Shown here: positions 27,958 to 36,413 of the stretch, one piece after another
How the letters are laid out: each line of letters begins with the position of its first letter
Numbering within the stretch: position 1 is the first letter of the stretch
Assembly: GCF_029223255.1 (NCBI RefSeq)
Contig: NZ_JARHUC010000002.1
Span: forward strand, 310,001-374,000
DNA: 64,000 nucleotides
Source: Albimonas marina
Lineage (GTDB): Bacteria; Pseudomonadota; Alphaproteobacteria; Rhodobacterales; Rhodobacteraceae
Direction of reading: 5' to 3'
Notes under the pieces: model-generated
Seen by the model: only the letters and a program-made list of their open reading frames with translations
What the model was told of the DNA's origin: nothing
The model's database searches: none
Program-made: the position numbers and the translations under genes

Positions 27958-30183
27958 TCAGCCGGCGGCGCGGCGGGCGGGCGGCCCGCCGTCGGTCGCG
28001 ACGCCGGCGCCCGGCGGCGGGAGGGCGAGCGTCTGGGGCGCGGTCGCCTCGCGATCCGCAGGCGCTGCGCCGGAAGGCGGCGGAGCGGCGGCGTCCGGGA
28101 CCGGCGCGGCGCGCCCGGGCATGCCCATGCTCCGGCGCACGGCCTCGGCCTCCATCGGGCGGCCGAAAAGGAAGCCCTGCCCCTCGGCGCAGCCTTCCTC
28201 GCGCAGGAAGCGCAGCCCTTCCTCGGTGGAGACGCCCTCCGCCAGCACCGGGATCGCCAGCGCCCGGCCCAGCAGCAGGGTCGAGCGCACGATGGCCAGC
28301 GACTGGGGATCGCGGCCCAGGCTCTCGACGAAGCCGCGGTCGATCTTGATCTTGTCGAAGGGGAAGCTGCGCAGCGCCGCCAGCGAGGCGTAGCCGGCCC
28401 CGTAGTCGTCCATCGCCACCCGCACGCCGAGGGCCTTCAGCTGGCCCATCACCGCGCGCAGCTGGGCGTGGTCGGCGATCATCGAGGCCTCGGTCACCTC
28501 CAGCTCCAGCCGCTCCGCCGCGAGGCCGGAGACCAGCAGCGCGTCGCGCACCAGCTCGACGAAATCGGACTGGGCGAGCTGCGAGGGGGCCACGTTCACC
28601 GCCACCCCCACCGGATCCGCCCAGCCCGCGGCCTCGCGGCAGGCGGCGTGCAGGACCCAGGCGCCGATGTCGCGGATCAGGCCCGTGCTTTCGGCCACCG
28701 GGATGAAGGCGTCGGGGGGGAGCAGCCCGCGCGCGGGGTGACGCCAGCGGATCAGCGCCTCGTAGGCGAAGACGCGCCCGTCGCCGAGCGCGGTCTGGGG
28801 CTGGTAGCGCAGTTCGAACTCGTCGCGCTCCAGCGCCCGGCGCAGTTCCATCGCCAGCGCCGAGCGGTCGCGCGAGGCCTCGTCCATGCGCCGGTCGTAG
28901 AAGACGATCTCGTCCCCCGTCTCCTTCTTGGCCCGGTAGAGCGCGAGGTCGACGCGGGTCAGCAGCGCGCCCGCATCCTCGCCGTCGCGCGGGTGCAGGG
29001 CGATGCCCAGCGAGGCGCCGACGCCCAGGCTCGCGCCCTGCCAGTCGATGGGGGCGACGATGGCGTCGTGCAGGCGGCGGGCGAAGCGCTCGGCCTCCTC
29101 CCGGGTGCAGGGATGCTTGAGGGCGACGAACTCGTCCCCGCCGGTGCGCGCGAAGATCTCGCCCGGGGCCAGCGCCGCCTCGACCCGGCGGGCGATCCCC
29201 TGCAGCACCGCGTCGCCGGCGGCGTGGCCCTGCACGTCGTTCACCGGCTTGAAGCGGTCGAGGTCGACGCCCACCACCGCCAGCAGCGCGCCGCCGTGGC
29301 CGATGCCGTCGGCCTCCCGCTCCGCCCGCGCCTCGGCCAGGCGGCGGTCGAGCTCGGTGGTCAGCAGGGCGCGGTTGGGCAGGCCGGTCAGCGGATCGTG
29401 CAGCGCCAGGTGGCGGAACCGCGCCTCCGCCGCGCGGTTGGAGGCGAGGTCGATGGAGGAGAACAGGAAGGTGGTCGCCGCGCTCAGCGCCGAGAAGGCG
29501 AGCACCATGTAGCCCAGCGAGGCCCGGTCCACGAGCCCCTCGGGGATCGGCAGCCCGGGCTCGGGCGCGAACACGGGCGCGAAGGCCGCGAACAGGTTCA
29601 GCCCCACGATCGAGACATGCAGCGCGATCGTCCCCTGCACCGTGCGCCGCGCCCCGGCGGGGCCGTTCAGGCGCAGCCCCGCCCAGCCGAGCCCCCCGAG
29701 CGCGAAGGCCGCGGAGAGCGCCGCCGGCAGGGGATCGAGCGAGAAGCGCCCCGCGGCATGCAGCGACGCGAAGACCGTGGCGTAGACCGCCAGCACCGCC
29801 GCGCCGGAGCCCGCCCCGATCAGCGCGCCCTGCAGACGGCTGCGCTCCCCCTCCACGCCCGCGTTGAACGCGGCCGTGAAGAGGATCACCGAGACGAGCA
29901 GCCCCAGCGCCAGCGGCGCCACGTCGTAGGAGACCGCGACCGGCGCGCCGTCCGCCTCCTGCCAGCGGCGGCCCAGCGAGATCAGCAGCGTGCTCGACCA
30001 CCCCATGACCCCGACGGTGGCCCCGACCAGGGTCTGCCACAGGCGCCGCCGCTCCCGCGGTTCGCCCTGCATGCGCACGAGGAATCGCGACACGGCCATG
30101 GCGTTGAGCGCCACGAACAGCAGCCCCCCGCCCAGATAGAGCGGGTCGAAACTGCCCAGAGCTTCGCCCAGTCGGACGATCAT
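27958..30183 (-). CDS. Membrane GGDEF-EAL protein (tandem copy 1)
   Basis: 741 residues with the same architecture as the downstream gene: N-terminal multi-spanning membrane region (about 1-245), GGDEF motif 348-352 and EAL at 475-477 (EALIRW). EVTEAS, MDDYGAG, DKIKIDR and LAEGVS are present, so both domains look competent. The MHYT signature is again degenerate (VGVMGWSSTLLISLG). The last about 50 residues are a Pro/Ala-rich tail absent from its paralogue. The two genes are 185 bp apart and probably arose by tandem duplication; the sensory parts have diverged more than the catalytic ones. Confidence 0.88.
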   Translation of the reverse strand: MIVRLGEALGSFDPLYLGGGLLFVALNAMAVSRFLVRMQGEPRERRRLWQTLVGATVGVMGWSSTLLISLGRRWQEADGAPVAVSYDVAPLALGLLVSVILFTAAFNAGVEGERSRLQGALIGAGSGAAVLAVYATVFASLHAAGRFSLDPLPAALSAAFALGGLGWAGLRLNGPAGARRTVQGTIALHVSIVGLNLFAAFAPVFAPEPGLPIPEGLVDRASLGYMVLAFSALSAATTFLFSSIDLASNRAAEARFRHLALHDPLTGLPNRALLTTELDRRLAEARAEREADGIGHGGALLAVVGVDLDRFKPVNDVQGHAAGDAVLQGIARRVEAALAPGEIFARTGGDEFVALKHPCTREEAERFARRLHDAIVAPIDWQGASLGVGASLGIALHPRDGEDAGALLTRVDLALYRAKKETGDEIVFYDRRMDEASRDRSALAMELRRALERDEFELRYQPQTALGDGRVFAYEALIRWRHPARGLLPPDAFIPVAESTGLIRDIGAWVLHAACREAAGWADPVGVAVNVAPSQLAQSDFVELVRDALLVSGLAAERLELEVTEASMIADHAQLRAVMGQLKALGVRVAMDDYGAGYASLAALRSFPFDKIKIDRGFVESLGRDPQSLAIVRSTLLLGRALAIPVLAEGVSTEEGLRFLREEGCAEGQGFLFGRPMEAEAVRRSMGMPGRAAPVPDAAAPPPSGAAPADREATAPQTLALPPPGAGVATDGGPPARRAAG

Positions 30184-30318
30184 GCCGCCTCTCCCGCATG
30201 CCTCGCGGCTCCGCGGTAAGGGAAAGGCGTGAACAAAGCGGAAATGGGCGGGTCCGCAGGGCGGCTCGGCGTTGACCGTCCGGGCCTCGGGCGGCTAGAT
30301 GCCCCGGCGCATCGGCAG

Positions 30319-30395
30319 GGCCCCTTAGCTCAACTGGATAGAGCAGCGGACTTCTAATCCGCAGGTTCCGGGTTCGAGTCCTGGAGGGGTCGCCA
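30319..30395 (+). tRNA. tRNA-Arg (anticodon TCT)
   Basis: 77-nt cloverleaf with encoded CCA. The acceptor stem GGCCCCT pairs with AGGGGTC (one G-U), the D-arm is GCTC/GAGC, the anticodon stem is GCGGA/TCCGC around loop CTTCTAA, and the T-arm is CCGGG/CCTGG with TTCGAGT. The anticodon reads AGA, a rare codon in this G+C-rich genome. It lies between the GGDEF-EAL pair and znuB, both on the other strand. Confidence 0.96.
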
Positions 30396-30409
30396 ACCGC
30401 GGCGCGCGG

Positions 30410-31216
30410 TCACCTGCGCGCCGCGCGCCGGAGCCCGACGGCGAGATTCGCCAGCGCCAGCAGCCCGCTCGCCGCCAGCACCACCGACGGACCCGCGGGC
30501 GCGTCCCAGGTCCAGGAGGCGCCGAGCCCGCCCAGCACCGAGGCCGCGCCGATCAGCGCCGCCGCCGCGGCCATGCGCTCGGGCGTGGGGGAGACCGCGC
30601 GGGCGGCGGCGGCGGGGATCACCAGAAGCGCGGTGATCAGCAGCGCCCCCACCACCTTCAGCGCCGCGGCCACCAGGAAGGCCAGGGCCAGCATCAGGAT
30701 CAGCCGCTCGCGGTCGGGATCGCGCCCCTCGGCGGCGGCGAGGTCGGGGGAGAGCGTGGCGCTGAGCAGCCCCGTCCAGCGCCAGGCGAGCAGCGCCAGC
30801 GCGGCCGCGGCGCCCCCCACGATGGTCCACAGGTCCGCGCGCGAGACCGCGAGGATGTCGCCGAAGAGATAGCCCATCAGGTCCAGCCGCGCCCCCGGCA
30901 GGAAGGCCATCGCCACCAGCCCCCCGGCGAGCGCGGTGTGCGCCGCCACCCCCAGCAGCGTGTCCGCCGCGTAGGAGCGCCCGGAGGCGAGCGAGACGCC
31001 GGCGGCGGCGGCCGCCGCCACCGCCAGAACGCCCGCGAAGACCGGGATCTCGAGCGCCAGCGACATCGCCACGCCCAGGATCGCGGCATGGGCGATGGCG
31101 TCGCCGAAATAGGCCATGCGCCGCCAGACCACGAAGCAGCCCAGCGGCCCCGCCGCCAGCGCCGCCGCCACCCCCGCGACGCCCGCGCGGACCAGGAAAT
31201 CGTCGAGCAGGCTCAT
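30410..31216 (-). CDS. znuB: Zinc ABC transporter permease
   Basis: 268 residues with about eight hydrophobic segments; the metal ABC-3 permease family. WRRMAYFGDAIAHAAILGVAM near the N-terminus and LKVVGALLITALLVIPAAAARAVSPTPERM are characteristic of ZnuB. The ATG overlaps the znuC stop as ATGA. It is the third gene of zur-znuC-znuB and ends 15 bp from the tRNA-Arg 3' end. Confidence 0.94.
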   Translation of the reverse strand: MSLLDDFLVRAGVAGVAAALAAGPLGCFVVWRRMAYFGDAIAHAAILGVAMSLALEIPVFAGVLAVAAAAAAGVSLASGRSYAADTLLGVAAHTALAGGLVAMAFLPGARLDLMGYLFGDILAVSRADLWTIVGGAAAALALLAWRWTGLLSATLSPDLAAAEGRDPDRERLILMLALAFLVAAALKVVGALLITALLVIPAAAARAVSPTPERMAAAAALIGAASVLGGLGASWTWDAPAGPSVVLAASGLLALANLAVGLRRAARR

Positions 31217-32061
31217 CGCGCGGCCCCCTCCCCCACCGCCGTCGGCGCTGGGTCGTGGGGATGGTCATGCGCGTGGTCGTGACCGTGGCCGTGCCCATGC
31301 GCATGATCGTGGTGGTGGTCGTGATCGTGGCGGTAGAGCGCCAGCGCCCCGCCGGTGCCGTAGCCGAACAGGGCCCGGTACTCGGGCGCCGCGGCCACCA
31401 CGGTGGGCGTGCCCTCGCAGCAGACGTGGCCGTTGAGGCAGATCACCCGGTCCGAGGCCGCCATCACCACGTGCAGGTCGTGGCTGACCATCAGCACCGC
31501 GCAGCCCAGCTCGTCTCGCAGCTCCGCCACCAGCCGGTAGAAGGCCGAGGCGCCGGGCTGGTCGAGGCCGGTGGTCGGCTCGTCCAGCACCAGCAGCTCC
31601 GGCCGGCGCAGCAGGGCGTGGGCCAGCAGCGCCCGCTGGAACTGGCCGCCCGACAGCTCCGAGAGCTGGCGGCGCGACAGGCCCGTGGCCCCGGTGCGCG
31701 CCAGCGCGGCCTCGCGCACGGCGCCGTCGCGCTCGCCCGCCAGCGCCAGGAAGCGGTCGACCGTCATCGGCAGCGTGCGGTCGAGCGCCAGCGACTGCGG
31801 AACATAGCCCACCCGCAGCCCCTTGCGCCGGCGCACCGCGCCCGCGGCGGGCTTCAGCGCCCCCGCCAGCGCCCGCGCGAGGCTGGTCTTGCCCGAGCCG
31901 TTGGGCCCCACCAGCGTGACGATCTCGCCCGCGCGCAGGCTGAGGTCGACGTCGCGCAGCACCTCGACCCCGTCGTAGCGGATCGAGACGCCCTTCGCCT
32001 CGACCAGCGGCTCGGCCGACGGTTCGGTCTCGGGGCGGGAGAGGGGGGCGAGGACGCTCAT
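31213..32061 (-). CDS. znuC: Zinc ABC transporter ATP-binding protein
   Basis: 282 residues. Walker A is GPNGSGKTS, the signature LSGGQFQRALLAHALL, Walker B LLVLDEPTTGLD, and the switch histidine lies in VSHDLHVV. After the ATPase domain comes a histidine-rich tail of about 25 residues (alternating His and Asp/Gly, about 244-269), a plausible zinc-binding sensor or chaperone segment on the cytoplasmic side. The ATG overlaps the zur stop as ATGA. The region upstream of the ATG in the same frame is shadow sequence inside zur. Confidence 0.94.
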   Translation of the reverse strand: MSVLAPLSRPETEPSAEPLVEAKGVSIRYDGVEVLRDVDLSLRAGEIVTLVGPNGSGKTSLARALAGALKPAAGAVRRRKGLRVGYVPQSLALDRTLPMTVDRFLALAGERDGAVREAALARTGATGLSRRQLSELSGGQFQRALLAHALLRRPELLVLDEPTTGLDQPGASAFYRLVAELRDELGCAVLMVSHDLHVVMAASDRVICLNGHVCCEGTPTVVAAAPEYRALFGYGTGGALALYRHDHDHHHDHAHGHGHGHDHAHDHPHDPAPTAVGEGAAR

Positions 32062-32597
32062 GCCTCGCCCTCCCGGTGGCGGCAATCGGGGCACACGCCC
32101 TCGACCTCGACCACCGTGCGCTCGACCTCGAAGCCCAGGTCCCGCGCGGCGTCGGCGACGGAGGCGGCGGCCGGGGCGGCCGAGGTCTCGGCCACCCGCC
32201 GGCAGCCGCGGCAGATCATGAAGGCGGGCGCATGGGCCGCGGGGCCCGCGTCGCCGGGATGGGCGCAGGCGACGAAGGCGTTGAGCTTCTCGATCCGGTG
32301 GGCGAAGCCGTTGGCCACCAGGAAATCCAGCGCGCGGTAGGCGACGGGGGGCTGGGCGGGATGCCCCCCCTCGCGCAGCCGCTCGAGCACGTCGTAGGCG
32401 CCCAGCGCCTCGTGGGAGGCGAGCAGGATCTCGAGCACCCGCGCCCGCGCCGGCGTCAGGCGCAGCCCGCGCTCGGCGCAGGCGGCCTCGACCGCCGCGC
32501 GCGCGTCGGCGACGCAGCGGCGATGGTCGTGGCGCCGGAAGGCCGCGGGCGCGGGCTCGCGCGGGGCGGCGGGGGCGGAGGGGGTCTGATCGCTCAT
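32058..32597 (-). CDS. zur: Zinc uptake regulator, Fur family
   Basis: 179 residues. The winged helix is at about 38-95 (GLRLTPARARVLEILLASHEALGAYDVLERL). The metal sites are visible: CAHPG, CRGC in the dimerisation domain and CPDC near the C-terminus form the structural zinc cysteines. A His-containing N-terminal extension (FRRHDHRRC) precedes the DNA-binding domain. It is the first gene of zur-znuC-znuB, and one operator lies only 3 bp upstream of its ATG, so it should repress itself and the transporter when zinc is sufficient. Confidence 0.94.
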   Translation of the reverse strand: MSDQTPSAPAAPREPAPAAFRRHDHRRCVADARAAVEAACAERGLRLTPARARVLEILLASHEALGAYDVLERLREGGHPAQPPVAYRALDFLVANGFAHRIEKLNAFVACAHPGDAGPAAHAPAFMICRGCRRVAETSAAPAAASVADAARDLGFEVERTVVEVEGVCPDCRHREGEA

Positions 32598-32599
32598 GC

Positions 32600-32634
32600 G
32601 TTACACTATAACATTTCACTTGTTATGTTGTAAC
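32600..32634. promoter_or_regulatory. Two Zur operators in the zur/znuA divergent region
   Basis: Two 13-bp inverted repeats GTTA-N5-TAAC lie at 32600-32612 and 32622-32634, centres 22 bp apart, about two helical turns on the same face. This form agrees with Zur boxes in alphaproteobacteria. The region is strikingly A+T-rich against its surroundings. The left site abuts the zur start codon, so bound Zur would block zur-znuCB transcription or translation; znuA starts 169 bp to the right. Confidence 0.85.
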
Positions 32635-32695
32635 GGCCTTGCTACCTCCTGCCGCACGAACTGGCAACCGCCCTCGCGACCGGGCGGTCGCATCC

Positions 32696-32795
32696 CGCCC
32701 GGCGGCGGGCGAACAAGACGCGCCCGGCGACGGGCGACCACGACACGCCCGGCGGCGGGCGATCAGAACACGCCCGGCGACGGGCGGGAAAGGGC
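32696..32795 (+). repeat. Four 25-bp tandem hairpin repeats upstream of znuA
   Basis: Exact 25-bp period, four units starting at 32696, 32721, 32746 and 32771. Each begins CGCCCGGCGRCGGGCG, which folds as a 6-bp stem CGCCCG/CGGGCG with a 4-nt loop GCGG (units 1 and 3) or GCGA (units 2 and 4). Units 1-3 are joined by short GA-N-CA-type linkers; the last unit leads into the znuA Shine-Dalgarno. A further inverted repeat ACCGCCC/GGGCGGT lies just before. The array would be in the znuA 5' leader. Confidence 0.8.
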
Positions 32796-32802
32796 GAGAG
32801 GC

Positions 32803-33837
32803 ATGAAGGCGATGCGCTGGGCGATGGCGGGGATGCTCCTGGCGGGCGGAGCGGCGGGGAGCGCGGGCGCCCAGACGGCGCCGCGCGTGGTGGCCGACAT
32901 CCCGCCCGTGCAGTCCCTCGCGGCGATGGCGATGGCAGGCGTGGGCGAGGTCGAGCTGATCGTGCCGCCCGGCGCCTCGCCCCACGGCTTCACCCTGCGC
33001 CCCAGCCAGGCCGGCGCGCTGGAGCGGGCGGACCTGGTGATCTCCATCGGCCCGGCGCTCGCCCCCTGGCTCGACGAGGCCGCCGACGCCCTGGCCCGGC
33101 CCGAGGCGGTGCGCCTCGACCTGCTGGACCTGCCCGGGACCCACGCCCTGCCCTTCCGCGAGGCGGCGGTCTTCGCCGGCGGCCACGATCACGACGACGA
33201 CCATGCCGCGCATGACGAGGACGGCCACGACGACCATGACCCCGCCGACGCGGCGCACGCCGGGGAGCATGAGGGCGAGGGGCATGACGACGCCGGGCAT
33301 GACGGCCACGACCATCACGGCCTCGACCCGCACGCCTGGCTGAACCCCGACAACGCGCTCGTCTGGCTCGACGCCATCGCGGATGCGCTGGCGCGCATCG
33401 ACCCGGCCCGCGCCGAGACCTACGCCGCCAACGCCGCCGCCGGCCGCGCCCGGATCGAGGCCGCGGCGCGCACGGCCGAGGAGCTGCTGGAGCCGGTGCA
33501 TCACCGCCCCTACGTCGTCTTCCACGACGCCTACCGTCATTTCGAGGAACGCTTCGACATGCCCGCCTCGGCGGCCGTGTCGCTGGGCGACGCGGCCTCG
33601 CCCGGCGCGCGCCGGGTGGCCGAGGTGCGCGAGGCGATCGAGACGACCCGGGCGCTGTGCGTCTTCGCCGAGCCGCAGATGCCCGCCCGCCTGATCGACT
33701 CGGTCGCGGGCGACGAGGTCCGCCGCGGCGTGCTCGACCCGCTGGGCGCCACGCTGACCCCGGGGCCGGAGCTCTACCCCGCCCTGATCGAGGCCATGGC
33801 CAAGAGCCTGCTGGAATGCCTGGGCGACCGCGCCTGA
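32803..33837 (+). CDS. znuA: Zinc ABC transporter substrate-binding protein
   Basis: 344-residue periplasmic zinc-binding protein. A signal peptide is evident (MKAMRWAMAGMLLAGGAAGSAGA). The cluster A-I fold signatures are PPVQSLAAM, the ligand region PGASPHGFTLRPSQ, the DPHAWLNPDNA motif and VFHDAYRHFEERF. A long His/Asp-rich loop (about 127-172) typical of ZnuA sits before DPHAW. The ATG at 32803 follows AAGGGCGAGAGG; a longer frame upstream runs through the tandem repeats and the Zur operators and is not real. It is divergent from zur-znuCB. Confidence 0.95.
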   Translation: MKAMRWAMAGMLLAGGAAGSAGAQTAPRVVADIPPVQSLAAMAMAGVGEVELIVPPGASPHGFTLRPSQAGALERADLVISIGPALAPWLDEAADALARPEAVRLDLLDLPGTHALPFREAAVFAGGHDHDDDHAAHDEDGHDDHDPADAAHAGEHEGEGHDDAGHDGHDHHGLDPHAWLNPDNALVWLDAIADALARIDPARAETYAANAAAGRARIEAAARTAEELLEPVHHRPYVVFHDAYRHFEERFDMPASAAVSLGDAASPGARRVAEVREAIETTRALCVFAEPQMPARLIDSVAGDEVRRGVLDPLGATLTPGPELYPALIEAMAKSLLECLGDRA

Positions 33838-33859
33838 GGCCCCCAGACGTTGAAACGCA

Positions 33860-33889
33860 GAACGCCCCGGACCGAGGTCCGGGGCGTTC
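33860..33889. terminator. Bidirectional terminator between znuA and glgP
   Basis: Perfect 14-bp stem (33860-33873 with 33876-33889) around a 2-nt centre in the convergent gap. Symmetry suits both strands; only weak T content follows on either side. Confidence 0.7.
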
Positions 33890-33916
33890 GCGCATCCAGG
33901 GCCGCGGCGGGCCGGA

Positions 33917-36328
33917 TCAGAAGCCGTATTCGGCCTCCCACACGTAGTCCGCGTAGTTCTTGATCGAGCGGTCGGAGCTGAACCGCCCCATGCCGGCGAT
34001 GTTGATCGCCGACTTGCGCAGCCAGTCGCGCCGGTCCTTCCAGGCGTCGTCGATGCGGCGCTGGACGGTCCAGTAGCTGGAGAAATCCGCCGTCACCATG
34101 AACCAGTCGTGGTGGCGCAGCGTGTCGGCGATGCCCCGGAAGCGGCCGGGATCGTCGGGCGAGAACACGCCCCGCTCGATCTGGGTGATGACGCGGGCCA
34201 GCCGCTCGTCCGCCTCGATGGCGGGGCGGGAGTCGTAGCCCCGCTCGCGCATCGCGTGGACCTCGTCGGCGGTCTTGCCGAAGATGAAGATGTTCTCGGG
34301 TCCCACCGCCTCGCGGATCTCGACGTTGGCGCCGTCGAGCGTGCCGACCGTCAGCGCCCCGTTCATCGAGAGCTTCATGTTGCCGGTGCCCGACGCCTCC
34401 ATCCCCGCGGTGGAGATCTGCTCGGACAGGTCCGAGGCGGGGATCAGCCGCTCGGCCATCGAGACGTTGTAGTTGGGCGGGAACACGATCTTCAGCCGGT
34501 CGCCGATCGCCGGATCCTCGTTGATCTTCCGGCCGATGTCGTTGATCAGCTTGATGATCAGCTTCGCCTGCTGGTAGCCCGGCGCGGCCTTGCCGCCGAA
34601 GAGCTTCACCCGCGGCGTCCAGTCCTTGCCGGGATTGTCGCGCATCTCGTTGTAGAGCGCCGCGGCCTCGAGGATGTTGAGCAGCTGGCGCTTGTATTCG
34701 TGGATGCGCTTGATCTGCACGTCGAACATGGCGTCGGGGTCGACGCCCACGCCGGTATGCTCCAGCAGCCAGTTCGACAGGGCGGCCTTGTTGATCCGCT
34801 TGGCGTCCCACAGCGCGTCCTGGAACGAGCGCTGCGTGGCGTGCGGGCGGATCCGCTCGAGCTTGTCGAGGTCGGTGATCCAGCCCTCGCCCACCGTCTC
34901 GTTCAGCAGGTCGCGCAGGCGCCCGTTGCAGGTGTTGATCCAGCGCCGCGGGGTGACGCCGTTGGTGACGTTCACGATGCGGTCGGGGTGCAGCTCATGC
35001 AGGTCCTTGAAGACCGTCTTCTTCATCAGGTCGGTGTGCAGGGCCGAGACCCCGTTCACCTTGCACGAGCCGACGAAGGCGAGGTTGCCCATCCGGATCT
35101 CGCCATGGTCGATGATCCGCGTCGCCTCGGGGCGGTCGGGGAACTCCTGCTCATGGCGGCGGTTGATCTTCTCGATGATCTGCAGGTGGCGCGGCAGCAC
35201 GCGGGACATCAGGTCCCACGACCAGCGCTCCAGCGCCTCGGGCATCAGGGTGTGGTTGGTGTAGTGCAGCGTCCCGCGGGAGACCTCGAACGCCTCGTCG
35301 AAGCTCAGCCCGTGGCGGTCGATCAGCAGGCGCACCAGCTCCGCCACCGCGATGGCGGGATGGGTGTCGTTGAGCTGGATGGCGACCTTGTTGGGCAGCT
35401 CCCGCACGTCCTGGTGATCGGAGACGAAGCGGCGCAGCAGGTCGCGGACCGAGGCGGCGGTGAAGAAGTATTCCTGCTTCAGCCGCAGCTCCTTGCCCTG
35501 CGGGGTGGTGTCGTCGGGGTAAAGGACGCGGGAGATGGTCTGCGCCAGGATCGCCGGCGCGGCCGCGCCCACGAAGTCGCCGCGGTTGAAGCGGTCGAGC
35601 TCGAACAGCCGCTCGGGCTTGGCGGACCACAGCCGCAGGGTGTTGGTCCAGCGGCCGCCCCAGCCGGGAACGGGCGTGTCGTAGGCGGCGGCGATCACCA
35701 CCTCCTCGGGCTCCCACTCGGCCGCGTCGCCCTCGCCCTGGCGGACCGAGCCGCCGAAGCCGATGCGGTGCTGCACCTCGCGGCGCTGGAACTCCCACGG
35801 GTGGGCCTGGCGAAGCCACTCCTCGGCCTCCTCCACCTGCCAGCCCTCGTGGAAGCCCTGGCGGAACAGGCCGTGATCGTAGCGGATGCCGTAGCCGTGG
35901 GCCGGCAGGCCGACGGTGGACATCGAGTCGAGGAAGCAGGCCGCCAGCCGGCCCAGGCCGCCGTTGCCGAGCGCCGCGTCGGGCTCGTCGTCGAGCACCT
36001 CGCGCCAGTCGATGCCGTGCTTCTCGACGGCCTTGCGCGCCATCTCGCCCAGCCCGAGGTTGTCGATCGCATCCTCGAGCAGGCGGCCGATGAGGAACTC
36101 CATCGACAGGTAGTAAACGCGCTTGCGGTCTTCCTTGTAGACCTGGCGGACGCTGTCGAACCAGGGCGCGACGACCATGTCGCGGATCGCGTGCGTCAGC
36201 GCCAGCCGCCAGTCCGAGAGCGTCGCGGTGTCCGTGGTCTTCCCGATCGTGAAGGTCAGGTGGTTGAGAACGGCGTCGGCGAGCTCGTCGGCGTCGGTGG
36301 GGCGCGAGACGGCGTGGCGGAAGTTCAT
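33917..36328 (-). CDS. glgP: Glycogen/maltodextrin phosphorylase
   Basis: 803 residues of GT35, releasing glucose-1-phosphate from alpha-1,4-glucans with pyridoxal phosphate. Key stretches: RVYYLSMEFLIGRLLEDAI, ALGNGGLGRLAACFLDS, QLNDTHPAIAVAEL, and the PLP lysine region EASGTGNMKLSMNGALTVGT. The length is that of bacterial phosphorylases. It is followed on the same strand by the glgX-malQ fusion upstream in position, and forms the degradative arm of a larger glycogen region. The preceding 85 bp must hold its promoter or be read through from the fusion gene. Confidence 0.96.
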   Translation of the reverse strand: MNFRHAVSRPTDADELADAVLNHLTFTIGKTTDTATLSDWRLALTHAIRDMVVAPWFDSVRQVYKEDRKRVYYLSMEFLIGRLLEDAIDNLGLGEMARKAVEKHGIDWREVLDDEPDAALGNGGLGRLAACFLDSMSTVGLPAHGYGIRYDHGLFRQGFHEGWQVEEAEEWLRQAHPWEFQRREVQHRIGFGGSVRQGEGDAAEWEPEEVVIAAAYDTPVPGWGGRWTNTLRLWSAKPERLFELDRFNRGDFVGAAAPAILAQTISRVLYPDDTTPQGKELRLKQEYFFTAASVRDLLRRFVSDHQDVRELPNKVAIQLNDTHPAIAVAELVRLLIDRHGLSFDEAFEVSRGTLHYTNHTLMPEALERWSWDLMSRVLPRHLQIIEKINRRHEQEFPDRPEATRIIDHGEIRMGNLAFVGSCKVNGVSALHTDLMKKTVFKDLHELHPDRIVNVTNGVTPRRWINTCNGRLRDLLNETVGEGWITDLDKLERIRPHATQRSFQDALWDAKRINKAALSNWLLEHTGVGVDPDAMFDVQIKRIHEYKRQLLNILEAAALYNEMRDNPGKDWTPRVKLFGGKAAPGYQQAKLIIKLINDIGRKINEDPAIGDRLKIVFPPNYNVSMAERLIPASDLSEQISTAGMEASGTGNMKLSMNGALTVGTLDGANVEIREAVGPENIFIFGKTADEVHAMRERGYDSRPAIEADERLARVITQIERGVFSPDDPGRFRGIADTLRHHDWFMVTADFSSYWTVQRRIDDAWKDRRDWLRKSAINIAGMGRFSSDRSIKNYADYVWEAEYGF

Positions 36329-36413
36329 GGCCTGGTCCCTGTGCTGCTCGAACGAGGCTATTGCACGATAGATTGACGAAGGGCAACGAACAGGGGGCGG
36401 GTTCGTCGCAGGT

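Noticed and set aside
25712..30199. A single 1495-codon frame spanning both GGDEF-EAL genes, suggesting a giant fusion
   Set aside because: The upstream gene is in a different frame with its own stop at 27958. The long frame merely lacks stops over it, and its translation there is Arg/Gly-rich noise.
32696..32795. CRISPR array
   Set aside because: The 25-bp units are contiguous with no unique spacers, and no cas genes are present.
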